A stretch of DNA of 64,000 nucleotides from Breviolum minutum Mf 1.05b.01 (GCA_000507305.1 DF240114.1:62001-126000); one strand, 5' to 3'. Numbered from the stretch's first letter, positions 24,813 to 34,499 are shown. Program-made: numbers and translations. Notes: generated by a model from the letters alone, not told the origin.

Positions 24813-26715
24813 ACAGGGCAGCGAATCCGAAGCTTGAGGCATGCTGACACAGGTAGTTTCAACAACAGTTTGGGCATGGGCAGCCGACACAAAGCAGTTG
24901 GGAGCAGCAGGGGCGGGAGGCACCTCTTGCAGACCAGGGACAGCGTGACCATCCTGACAAGACGAAACTTGCGAGCGTTGCAAAGCAGTTTCCAAAACAG
25001 CCAAGCGGGTCTCCAAGCTTTGCACGAGTGAGACAAGGTGCGACACTTGCGGACCACAGTCAGACAGGGACGTGGGCTTGGCATTGTCAGTACGAGACAC
25101 TTCAGCAGAACAAACAGGAACATCAGGCCTGGGAGAGACAGACCTTTCTTCAAGGGAGCATATACCACTACCGTTTTCGGGGCCAGCAAGCAAGGTTGAA
25201 GAAGACACAAGACAGGGTGATTTTGCACCACCAGCACTGCACGGCAACTTCACAAGACGGAACAAGGCCAAAGTCCATTGCGAGGAAATTTGACTAATTT
25301 CAGACGAAGAACCTGGTCTTGTGTGTCCATCATCAAACAAAGTCCACTTGTCAAGACCATCAGACAGAGAACGCGACAACAGAGTGTAGTGACCCTGGGA
25401 TGCAGTTTTGCCAACGTGACAGACAACAAGGTGAAGTTCCCAACTTTGGTCAGCAAAGCGGAGCGAGTCAACCAACTCAACCAGGGTGTGGCGTTTGCTA
25501 TCATCGGGATTAGCACGAAGGAGCTGAATCAAAAGCCATTCGCTAGTGACAAAAGCTTTGGTCTTTGGCTCGGCATGCTCAGCAAAGCAACATTCGCAAG
25601 TGACTTCAAGTTCCGATTCACCTACCTGCGACTCAGCTAACACAAGTTCTTGCAAAGTAGCGGCGTCCGTTGCAGGAGCGGTCAATCGACAAAGATGTGA
25701 ACAAGTATCGATAGTTTTGGGTTCCTGACAACCGACACATTCGACTCCTAAAAGCTCTTGAGTGGCAAGCAAGCTACTGCAACTAGGTTCCTGTTCGACA
25801 AGCTTCTGCAAAAACAAAGCACAATCCTGCTGCTCAGTGTTGACAAGATTTTCGCTGCGAAGAAAAGCTTTCCAAGTTGCCAAGGAGGGTTCAAAAACCA
25901 AACGCGCCAAATACTGATTTACCAAGACGGTCCGAGCAAGCTGAGAATGGCAAACGATATGTGCAACACAACGGACTGCAGACGCCACAAAACAAGTGTT
26001 GCCGAAATTGGTCAAATCACGCAGGATACCAACACAAGTGGAAGTAGGCTTCTGTGGAAGTGGGGGATACTCATCTTCTCCTAAGACACCAAAGCGATTG
26101 TGAGTGGAAACAGCACCACCACGGGTATCCATTTCTTGCTGACCTGACGACTCTTCTGGTTTCCTAGCTTTTCTCTTAGGGCTAGCATCTTCAGTGTGCC
26201 TACGAGAAGGGACAGGAGCAGCGGAACCATTTGGGACAGAAACAGGTTGTAAAAGCAAAGTAACACCAAGGTCCTGAATAACAAAGACAATATCAGGCGG
26301 CGGCAAAGGTGCAGCAATAAACACAGCAGTTTTATGCGCAGCAACAAGATAAGGCTTGAACTCCTGCGAGGTGAGAGTTGCAACCAAGACTTCAGGATCC
26401 AAACTCCTGGGAACATTTTGAATGCGAAACTTGACATGTCCTTCAGGCACGTAGACTGCATGTGGCTGCAAAATGCTTTTGACCTCACGTTCATGGTCCT
26501 TGTGAACACGAACCCCCCAACGATAAGGTGTGCGAATCACAGCCCACGAGGCTTTGACGTCAGCTAGATACAGGGTCAAGCTCTGGCGAATTTCAACAGG
26601 AGTGCCGTCCAAAACCGGACAGCCAGCAGTGACCCAAACCTTCCGCAAATCAGCTACGTCAGAAAACTCAGAAATGTCTCTGGCTAGGATAGCTTGATGC
26701 TGTGTCCCCTGTGAC
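24813..26715 (-). CDS. Ubiquitin-specific protease (USP) domain ORF, both ends missing
   Basis: The whole 1,903-bp segment between two single Ns is open on the minus strand, about 634 codons with neither start nor stop of its own. The domain is a C19-type deubiquitinase, which removes ubiquitin from proteins. Counting from the frame's upstream end at 26804, the Cys box is NFGNTCFVASAVRCV (Cys271). QQDCALFLQKL at 325-335 matches the QQDA.EFL box. Two CxxC pairs (CVGC, CECC) would hold a zinc ribbon. The His box is SQGHYTLLSRS (His472), followed by LFDDG (Asp491/492). The catalytic triad therefore looks intact. Before the protease come an RRM/gag-like region and the sequence NRFGVLGEDEYPPL, a style seen in retrotransposon ORF1 proteins; after it comes a coiled coil (HLVSLVQSLETRLAVLE). 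It is probably the first ORF of a different mobile element placed here by assembly, but a host gene is possible. Any residues upstream of 26716 derive from the neighbouring B2 repeat. Confidence 0.8.
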
Positions 26716-26716
26716 N
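26716..26716. other. Undetermined base next to the retrotransposon end
   Basis: A single n, two bases outside the outer end of the B2 repeat. The minus-strand frame runs through it from B2 into the USP segment, so the apparent fusion is an artefact of the join rather than a gene. Confidence 0.7.
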
Positions 26717-26718
26717 GT

Positions 26719-26907
26719 AACAATTGCTTTGTGTGCATTCCCACCCTCCCATCCTTTTTATCAAGATGCCAGTCAGTTCGGACTTTGAACAGGGGGTATG
26801 CCACCCCTGGATCAATCCAATCCGTGTAAGTCCATTGGTCTGTTGCTTGGGGGGATACCGCTCCAAACTGACCTGCGACAGCTAAATGTCAAAGTCCCAT
26901 TTATCTG
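26719..26907 (-). repeat. B2 terminal repeat, 189 bp
   Basis: Identical by reading to 27060-27248. The outer end on the plus strand is aacaattgctttg. This is the 3' end of the element in its sense direction. Confidence 0.95.
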
Positions 26908-26944
26908 CAGTTGCAAAAGGGAACGAAGTATGAGGCGGGCTGGG

Positions 26945-27059
26945 GTTTTCAAGACCTTACCCACTTCTCTGTGAGCCAAAATGGAACAGAAGTGGGATGA
27001 TCCAACCACCCACCATCATCACACTTACAATTGTTACAGCCACACTGCGTGTTCAAACC
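26945..27059 (-). repeat. A2 internal repeat, 115 bp
   Basis: Identical by reading to 34379-34493. It abuts B1 with no base between. It contains the hairpin and spliced-leader-like core described for A1 (stem arms 26960-26968 and 26988-26996). Confidence 0.95.
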
Positions 27060-27248
27060 AACAATTGCTTTGTGTGCATTCCCACCCTCCCATCCTTTTT
27101 ATCAAGATGCCAGTCAGTTCGGACTTTGAACAGGGGGTATGCCACCCCTGGATCAATCCAATCCGTGTAAGTCCATTGGTCTGTTGCTTGGGGGGATACC
27201 GCTCCAAACTGACCTGCGACAGCTAAATGTCAAAGTCCCATTTATCTG
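27060..27248 (-). repeat. B1 internal repeat, 189 bp
   Basis: The internal copy of B2, lying just downstream of the recombinase ORF (stop at 27367). The region 27249-27366 between them holds nothing recognisable. Confidence 0.95.
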
Positions 27249-27366
27249 TCTTGAACTGGCAGGCATTAGCAATTGGCGGTGTGTGAGAAGCTAAGTACTT
27301 GATTTATTTGCAACGCAGGTCGGTACGGTATATTTATCTGAATTACACATTGCAAGTTTCCTGACC

Positions 27367-29153
27367 CTAGTCTGAGTCGGTGTCATCGCTCAACTCCGAC
27401 GAGGGGAACTGCATCTGAAAACATTTGTCACACAGCTTTGAATTGTCCTTTGGAAGAGCTGAGCTCCTGACCACAGGTGCCATACCGAATTTCCAGCCAC
27501 ATTTTGTGGCCCAACTAGTGGGATGGTACCCTAAACCGTCAATGAGCACAGAATGCCAAGTGCCAGACGATAGATTCTGAATATATTCACAAGGTCTGTT
27601 GACAATCTGATTCCTCATTTGGTCAATTTCCTCTTGGATCATTTTACGAGTCCTGAAGTCAATTTCTTGGTACTTTAGCTCCATCTCTTGGATTCCGTCT
27701 TGAAGGTCTCTGAACCGAGTTTCGATTTCAGGGGCGCCGGCCCTGATGTCATTTTGTTGCTGAGGGCAACATAGGTCAGTTCTGATCTCATCCATTTGTT
27801 TCTTCAAGTCTTCAACGGTCTCCGCCATGTTGTGATTAGATGCCAATCCAAGGTACTCCTGCGTGATCTTCTTCAGTGGAGCACTCTTAGCATAATGCAC
27901 CAACATAGGGGAGTTCCATCTGGCCATCAATTCTATTTGGTAGGGATGTAGACCTGCCGCCGCAAGAAAGCAGGCTCCTGCCAATCTCATGCTGTGTCCT
28001 CCAAGAAGTGGCGCCCCGTCAGAATCCTGAATGGGAAGGCCACAACGGCGGTGCAAATTTTCCAAAGTCTCCACAACCTTGGTCTTGTCCACAGTGGTGC
28101 CATCCCTTCTCGGAAAGAAGGGCAAATCTGCAGTGATGGGGGAGCCGAAAGTCAAGTTGAGCTCCTCCCATTGATCCAAGGCACAATGGTAAGGGCAACC
28201 AAACTTCCCGTGGGCGTTGCACAAACAACCCCAAGTCCTTTCCACACTTGCCGCAGCAGGGTCATTCTTGCTGCTTGGCAAACGCAGCGTGACTGTCTCA
28301 TGCGTCTGATTGATGGTGACGTTGCCACACAACAGCAACGATGCTTCTGCTTCCCTGAGCAGGAAGTAAGTGCCTACGATTGCCAAGTTGTGAGGACCAA
28401 AGGTGCCATTGACCACTAATGGGTCCATGCCCAGAGGCCTTTTGCCCTGCTCCTGCACGATGTTTCAAATGCCAAAGGAGTTCGTTGTGATGAGGGCCCT
28501 ATGCCTCTCCCCACGCTTCGTGAGGCTCGCTTTGCCTCAAAGTTGAGGCTGACTGTCCAATCTCCAAACATCTGAATGTGAGCCTCCTTGGCTCTGGCCA
28601 AGTAGTTTGGGAATGAACGGTAGCCCAATGCTTTGAAGGCTGCAGCAACTCTGGTGATCTTCTCCGGGGTGAGAGGGTACACTGGAGTGCGTGTATCATG
28701 CATCTTCCAATGAAGCTTTTCCCAAGTCTTCAAAGCAGATATTGCAGGGCCCTTGGCGCTGGTAGCCAAATAGTCCCTCTGTAATTCCTTCAGGGCTTTG
28801 TCTCTCTGCTGCTCTGTCCAGATGTCTTCATTGCCAATGGCCTTAGCTCTCCGAGTGTAATTGCAAATTGGTGTGTCTCTTCTTGGTGCGAGCCAAGGCC
28901 TCGAGCTTTGCGGTAGCTCGGTTGGCTCTACCGTGAAGGTAGGTTTGCCCCTAGTATCACTGTTGTTCCCCTTCACAATGGGTGCAGGGCAGGTTGTGCC
29001 TGACCTTACATCCGTCAAGGAGATCAGAGGCAACCCGGCGCCGAGTTTTCTTTCTCTTGTCATGCTTGAGTCAACGGCTCTGTCAAATTGCCAAACAAAG
29101 GGAATGCAACCTAAGCCAAGCTCACGTCCTTTCACTTTGTTGACAAACGTCAC
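27367..29153 (-). CDS. Tyrosine recombinase of the retrotransposon (one frame change)
   Basis: Two overlapping minus-strand frames form one recombinase: 29153-28416 (N-terminal, DNA-binding part) and 28458-27367 (catalytic part), with a frame change near 28440. Catalytic residues in the second frame are Arg35 (YFLLREAEAS), His155 and Arg158 (GGHSMRLAGA), Trp181 (LMARWNS) and Tyr189 (VHYAKSAPL), which is the R-HxxR-W-Y set of phage-integrase-like enzymes. The enzyme would insert the circular DNA copy. After the tyrosine comes an unusual tail: a long coiled coil (about residues 205-290) and a Cys-containing end (TKCGWKFG and LCDKCF) that may bind zinc. It is separated from the RNase H stop by about 360 bp with no frame, so it is likely a separate ORF. 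The listed start at 29153 is simply the first possible start in the frame. Confidence 0.85.
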
Positions 29154-29517
29154 AGCGACTCACAAATGAAGTTCAAAACGTTAAGTGCACATCTGACTGA
29201 CCCTGCACGCGCCTGGATGTTGTGTCCAAGGTCCTGAGGTCGGCGAGCGTCAGGTGAACGTGATGCGGCGCAGTTAGGTATGCAGTATATACATAAAGGT
29301 ACGTGAGGTATATCAAACGAATACGTAATGTGTATATCTTGATATTTAACCGCCAGAATAAGAAAGCGGGCGGTGACCACGCCCCGAAAGGGAGGAAGGA
29401 TGAAAGAGCGGTAGACCACGCTCCAAGAAACTGCAAAATTATTTAGAGACGAGCGGGGACCACACTCGAATGAGAAACGGGACAGCTGCGCTAACTTTTG
29501 GACTTTCTGTAACTTTG

Positions 29518-31214
29518 TCAGGTCCGGTGTTCGGCCCCAAGGTTGCTGTCTTGCTTTGCGGCCGAAAGGTTCAAGTAGAAGCTTTGGTCTCGGATTGGGC
29601 ACTCTTCTTGGCGACAGTGTCGCAGTGGCGCAGGAATTGACATTTGTTTTCCCGGCTGATGTATTCGGCTGAGCACATCAGCCCAATTATTGGCAACTCC
29701 GGGAATGTGACTATATTGTCTTGGCTTGTAGCTGCAGGAGCCAAACTCTAGGGCAAGCTCGCGGGCTATTAGGCCCATTCCTGGTGAGCTGACCTTTGCT
29801 CGCAACTTGATCAGCAAAGTCAGAGTGCTGACACTATCTGATCGAATGTGTAGATGCACCCCGTTTTGTTGCCAGTACTTACGCCATAATTTGAGCGCCA
29901 CAAGAACTGCCAAAGCTTCCAGCACCTGTTGGCCTTCTGGTCGGCCAACTTCCACACCCAGCATTTGCTCATCAAGTTCTGTGATGGCACTTGTGAAATA
30001 CGCCAACGGTGTGGTATTTACCAACAGGTAGCCACCCAGTCCCCAAGGAGAAGCGTCTGTGACCATCCTTATTTGCAGGCCATGTCCAAAGTAGGTCTGG
30101 ACTCTGTATACTCGCTGGATGGTCTCTGCTTCATTGCGAAAGAATGCTAACAGCCAAGTGGTCACATGTTGCCACTGCTTGGCCCAAAAGCAATTCTTCG
30201 GGGCTGAGGTATTGTTTGTAGAGTGGATAACACCGTACAGGTCAGTCATGAATGGTCTCAGAAACTCAACAATGCCAGCGATGTGGTTGAGCTTGCCCAC
30301 GTAAGACAGCAATTCTTTCCTGGGCACCACATTTGTCTGGAAATGTTCCTGGGTTTTGTTCTTGACTTCCTCCACAATCTCCTGCTTGGCTCGTACTATG
30401 AGCCTGGCCTCCTTGTTTCCTTGACGCTGCATGGTCAGAGTTCCACCAATCCAAGTTACTTCTGTGCCTCTTGCAGCCTTTTTGAAGCTAGTCGGATGCC
30501 CAAACTTGTCCAGAGCAGTATGGTCGCAGCAATGAGTCTGTCTCGCTGTGCTTTGCTCCCTGCGACTGCGATGCATGGGTCATCCACGTAGAGTTGCAGA
30601 CGATAAACTTGATCTCCAAAGACACCCTGTGTCAATCTTGCCACCAAGGCTGCCACCCTGCCGCAAATCAGCGGGGCATTGACAGACCCCTGGGCCTGTG
30701 TCAAATAGGCCACATAGGTCCCCTGAAAGGATAATGTAAAATGTTTTCTTTCATTTGGGTGCAAAGGGACATTGAAGAACCAGTCCGTGAAATCCAGAAT
30801 GAACCACTCCGTTGTTTCGTTCTTTCCTTTGTCACACTTGTGCATCAGAAACAAGGCGTCATCAACCACATCAGTGATGCGAGGCAGTATGAGTCTGTTT
30901 GACTTCTCTGCTTTCCTGTTAACTCCCGACTCTTTGCAGTCCAGGATGAGTCGGCGTTTGGTCTTGCCGTCCTTGAGCTTAGTGATCATGCCTAACTTTG
31001 ATAAATGTGGTTCGCCTCCAAGCCATTGTTTGAACTTGAGGAGGTCATCAAAGGACTTAACGAAGCCGGTGTTGATGAGCCTAGTGACCTCAGGTACAGC
31101 AGCCTCATCCCCGTCCACTGATGAATAATTTGCGTGAGCCAATGGGTCTGGCAGCTCAACCTGGCAATCTGTGCTGTCTCCTCCATTCTCTGATAGGGAA
31201 AATGTTGCCCTCAT
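29518..31214 (-). CDS. Reverse transcriptase and RNase H (frame change near 30480)
   Basis: Frame 31214-30456 holds the RT: FILDFTDWFFNVPL is motif A with its aspartate, TQAQGSVNAPLICGR is motif B, and LQLYVDDPCIAVAG is motif C (YVDD). The frame changes near a run of five T (plus-strand 30479-30483) into 30576-29518. That frame holds the RNase H: MVTDASPWGLGG (first Asp), QVLEALAVLVALKLW (Glu), IRSDSVSTLTLL (second Asp) and HIPGVANNWADVLSR (last Asp). All catalytic acids are present, so the protein looks functional apart from the frame shift. RNase H directly after RT, with the HIPG..N..AD.LSR ending, is typical of DIRS-order and Gypsy-like elements. The YVDD box and the recombinase together fit the DIRS order. 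Confidence 0.9.
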
Positions 31215-32085
31215 CGGTGATAGGTACTTCTATGCCTGCTGGGGCTCCTTCTGTCAACCAGTGATAGATGGTGTCAGTGTCCGGGTCTCCCATTGTCCTG
31301 CCCATGGCCCACAGGCCAGCATCCAGTTTGGTGTCCAGAGACTGCTTTAACTCATTGCTGTTGCCGGGCAGCAAATCGTTGATGAGGTCTTGCCTAAGTT
31401 TCGTGATGGCAGTCTCCGGTGGTCCAGCATTGGGGTCCTGAGACCCGATTGCTGAAAGACATGCTGCAACCAAGCTGGGATCACTGTCAAGGGTGTGTTG
31501 CAAACGTTTGTATACAATGATTCCTGCGTCCCTATATCCGGGTACTTCTTTTACAATCTTTGATGGGTTTCTCATTCCACCCCAGTATTGCTCATTCTTG
31601 TCATCTCGGTCCAGAGGTAGTCTGCTCCTGCCTCTCAGGGCCGCAGTAAACTCCACTCTGTGCCTTGTAGAAGCAGGTGGTGGTGTGCTTCCTGCATCTT
31701 TGCGTTTCAGCACGTTCTTCCATTTCCCAACGACCTGAAATTCTGGCTTGTATGGAATCATAGACCTACAGCTTTGCGCCAATGCCTGTGCTAAGCAAAG
31801 GTTGAGCTCTGCAGGGTATGCTTGTGCTTGGCCTGTGAGATAAGGTAAGCCTCGGTCTCTTTCTCGGATTGTTTGAGGCGACATTAGCATGTCAGGCCTC
31901 CAGTCTTCGGAGGGTATATACCATTCTTTGCCTTTCAGAGGTGGATGGGAGGACCAAAGCTTCTCCCCGGTGCTGGGTTTGGTCCAGCTGCGTTTTGCAT
32001 GGTTGCACCCATGCTGCCACTTGAAGGTTTCACATGGATCAGCAGCAGAGTCGAAGGTTTCTGCGTCTTGGCCCCATACTGACAT
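31156..32085 (-). CDS. Pol linker between methyltransferase-like domain and RT
   Basis: A third pol frame, overlapping the methyltransferase-like frame at its start and the RT frame at its end. Sensible protein enters near 32028 (FKWQHGCNHAKRSW follows the previous domain) and leaves near 31198. Its length, about 275 residues, and even composition suggest a real spacer domain. It has no family motif I know; KEWYIPSEDWRPDML and YPAELNLCLAQAL are its best-ordered parts. The entry and exit points are single-base frame changes. Confidence 0.7.
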   Translation of the reverse strand: MSVWGQDAETFDSAADPCETFKWQHGCNHAKRSWTKPSTGEKLWSSHPPLKGKEWYIPSEDWRPDMLMSPQTIRERDRGLPYLTGQAQAYPAELNLCLAQALAQSCRSMIPYKPEFQVVGKWKNVLKRKDAGSTPPPASTRHRVEFTAALRGRSRLPLDRDDKNEQYWGGMRNPSKIVKEVPGYRDAGIIVYKRLQHTLDSDPSLVAACLSAIGSQDPNAGPPETAITKLRQDLINDLLPGNSNELKQSLDTKLDAGLWAMGRTMGDPDTDTIYHWLTEGAPAGIEVPITDEGNIFPIREWRRQHRLPG

Positions 32086-32728
32086 TGGGACACATCTTGT
32101 TGTTGCACTTGGGGATTTTTCAACAGTTCTGCAAACTCCTCCAAATTGTACATGGAGATTGCCTCACTGTCCTCCTTCTTCCACAGCGGCTGCAGCGGCT
32201 GCTCGATGATGCAAGGAATTTCTAGTTCTGCACACACCCGAGCCAACTTGGCCGTCCTGACTGCTAAAAGTGTTCCAACTCTGACCTTCTCCTTGTCTTC
32301 CTCTCTGAGGCTGGATAGCCCGTAGAGTTCGGGTGCTTTAGGGCCACGGAGAGGTTTTGGTCCACCATCGTCCGCTTTCCTGGCATTGGTGTAGGTGTTA
32401 CACGGGGGGGCCATAAGCACCCCGTCATACTTTCCCATCTTCACATCTTGCAACACTGAGGACCACACTGTGTCAGACACAAGATCATACTGCATGCCAT
32501 TTACGGTGTCATACTCGTCACACTCTATCCCCAGCTTCTTGGCATAGTTCCCGAAACTATCAGATCTGTCTTTGGGTCCACTGAACAATATAGAAATCGT
32601 TTGGTTTTGGTAGAGCTGGAAGCAATTCCTACTCTGCCGTCATCTGTACCAACGTCAGAAGCTTGCAGCGAACTCACACATGCAATCCCACCGCTTTTCA
32701 GATCTGTCGACTTCGCCACAGTCTTCAT
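31935..32728 (-). CDS. Cytosine-methyltransferase-like domain at the start of pol
   Basis: Pol begins at the ATG at 32728, in the gag frame, and after about 148 bases continues one base out of frame from near 32580 (a T-rich spot) in the frame 32588-31935. This domain resembles C5-cytosine methyltransferases: FSGPKDRSDSFG stands where the SAM-binding loop is, MAPPCNTYTNAR carries the PPC of motif IV, CIIEQPLQPLW has the acidic residue of motif VI, and CQYGAKTQKPSTLL closes the domain. DIRS elements often carry an adenine-type methyltransferase after RT; here a different type lies before RT. Activity on DNA is not shown: motif I is unusual and no target-recognition domain is apparent. Confidence 0.75.
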
Positions 32729-32773
32729 TTGCGATGATGAATTCTCATTGTTGAGGGGGACCCCCTCCGATCA
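32729..32773 (-). promoter_or_regulatory. In-frame gag stop followed by a hairpin; possible readthrough site
   Basis: Gag ends AAA TGA TCG. The frame then stays open through 14 codons to the pol ATG at 32728. Four bases after the TGA lies GAGGGGG-T-CCCCCTC (plus strand 32752-32766), a perfect inverted repeat that would fold as a 6-bp GC-rich stem with a 3-nt loop. A single stop between gag and pol in one frame plus downstream structure is the arrangement used for stop-codon readthrough in some retroelements. Readthrough here is inference. Confidence 0.45.
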
Positions 32774-34197
32774 TTTGCTTTTGCCCTTTCCACGGCCTTT
32801 GCGACCATGATTGGGGCGTGGTTCCTTTGGTGCATCCTGATTACACTGATGTGCACCGTGGTTGTCGGATAGGCATTTTGCACACTGGTGTCTCCTGCTG
32901 CTGTTGCGTCCACAGAAGCCGCGCTTGTCCTTTTCCTTGCATTCTCCTGTCTGGAACAGTCGACATAATTCAACTCCTCTTCTATTGTGTGTGAACAGGC
33001 CATCTTCACCGACCTTGTGTTCTCTGACATCAGGTCCTCGTTGTCTTTTGGTCGGTCTCTCCTCATTCAGCGGATTGGTCCTGATTGGTGGAGCAACCGA
33101 GTTTGCCGGGCTCTTGTCAATGGGTGCATCATGTCCAAGTAATTGCTGCAGATTGGCACCTTTTGCCAAGAACAACATGCACGGTTCAATGATCTCCTTC
33201 TGCCAAAACTGAACATCATGTACCAGCTCATCCCACACCCACTCCCAAGGTCTTGTGGGTGAAAAGGTGTGTGTGAGGCCAGCACGTGTTGCGGCGTCAT
33301 GGGCTTCTTGCCCTCTTCTTCTGATTCTTTCAACCTGTTCAAGCCTGGCTCTGACATCGGCTTGATATATGATGGGCCAGCATGGCCTTCCATATCTCTC
33401 AGAATATCTTCTAATCAGCTTCTCGTAGTTGTCGAGTTTGGCTGGGGTGATCTGGTCAAACATGATGGCCCCAGTCCTAAACACCATGTAGCATTCCCTC
33501 CATGTTTCAAACTCAGAAGGTCCATACAACTCAATGGGGATGAGTTCCCCCGTGGCTGAGAATCTTACCCCTTTCATCTTCATTCTTTTCTGCAAACGAT
33601 GTTGAAATGGCCCCCACACTGCCATGTCTGTGTATGGAGCGCGGTTCGAATTGAACAATGCATGGAGTGTGGTGAGTTGCTCCGTGCTCAGTTCCTCATC
33701 GTCTGGGGGGAAGCCACCAATGCGATCATGGTAATTCTTGTATGCTTGGGTGACTGCTGCGGAATCCAGAATGTCAATCTCATCATCATCTGTCTGATTG
33801 ATGGTGTGAGACATCTTCACTTTTCTGGTAGCAGTTGTGCTTCCAGTTGATGGTGCGGCTGGTGCAGCGGATGTGGGTACTGCAGCCGGCTCCATCCCGC
33901 ACAAGAATCTGCATGTCCTAGCAAAGACTCCAGCTTGTCCGAATTGAGCAATGGTTGGAGCTGTCGTGGTGGTAGCTGGTGCTGCATCTAGAATTCTCCA
34001 ATTCTGTAGAGCTCTGTTGAAGTCTCCAGCAGTGATGATGCCAAGAGTGCGTGGCGGTTCAGCCCCATGACATCCCAAAAGCTGGAAGAGAGAACCTCTG
34101 GGAGTACGAACATTGTCTCTGGCCCCTTCTAGGCCTGCCCATTGTGCCACCAAGTCAATGTTGGTCAAAGTGGCCGGGTTTCGTCACTGGGGTCCAT
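32771..34197 (-). CDS. Gag-like protein with zinc knuckle
   Basis: The frame 34168-32771 encodes 465 residues ending in a basic tail (KGRGKGKSK). Near its end lie CRLFQTGECKEKDKRGFC, a CCCH-like finger, and CAKCLSDNHGAHQC, a C-x2-C-x4-H-x4-C knuckle as in retroviral nucleocapsids; the protein would package the RNA template. An in-frame TGA lies just upstream of 34168, and the first start-like codon there is TTG. A better start is the ATG at 34197 in another frame (MDPSDETRPL), which would join after one base change in a T run near 34172. The stop TGA at 32773-32771 is followed in the same frame by pol with no other stop. Confidence 0.8.
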
Positions 34198-34378
34198 GGA
34201 GGCTGCTGGAAAGTCCAGATGGCAGTCGCACTTCTTGCTTGATTGGAGGAATGGCTTGGCAGCGGCCAAGCAGAGAGATCACTGCCAGAAAAGAGGGAGC
34301 AGCACCAGGAAGTCAAAGAGATAGTGGGTAACAGGCACCGGTGGGATCCACACCGGAACCAGTTCGGACGACATGCGA

Positions 34379-34493
34379 GTTTTCAAGACCTTACCCACTT
34401 CTCTGTGAGCCAAAATGGAACAGAAGTGGGATGATCCAACCACCCACCATCATCACACTTACAATTGTTACAGCCACACTGCGTGTTCAAACC
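34379..34493 (-). repeat. A1 terminal repeat, 115 bp, with spliced-leader-like hairpin
   Basis: The 5' end of the element in its sense direction. Arms CCCACTTCT and AGAAGTGGG (9 bp, perfect) enclose a 19-nt loop. Read on the sense strand the loop region contains CCATTTTGGCTCA, 13 bases identical to the 3' half of the dinoflagellate spliced leader (plus-strand 34406-34418), followed by CAG in place of AG. Confidence 0.9.
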
Positions 34494-34499
34494 GTGAAT

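Larger units (their letters stand above)
26719..34493 (-). mobile_element. PAT/Ngaro-like tyrosine-recombinase retrotransposon, 7,775 bp
   Basis: In the element's own direction (34493 to 26719) the order is A1, gag, methyltransferase-like domain, reverse transcriptase, RNase H, tyrosine recombinase, B1, A2, B2. Split direct repeats of this kind are known in PAT and Ngaro elements of the DIRS order. They replicate through a circular intermediate and integrate with a tyrosine recombinase rather than a DDE integrase. B1 abuts A2 exactly (27060/27059), which is the sequence expected at the closed-circle junction of B2 and A1. By reading, A1 equals A2 over 115 bp and B1 equals B2 over 189 bp, so insertion looks recent. 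A 37-bp spacer separates A2 from B2. No target duplication is visible; a gt dinucleotide follows A1 and precedes B2. The right flank is uncertain because an n lies two bases away. The coding part is interrupted by about six frame changes. Confidence 0.9.

Noticed and set aside
24807-26804. Apparent fusion of the B2 repeat with the USP protein.
   Set aside because: The frame only joins across an undetermined base; the 29 N-terminal residues are translated repeat sequence.
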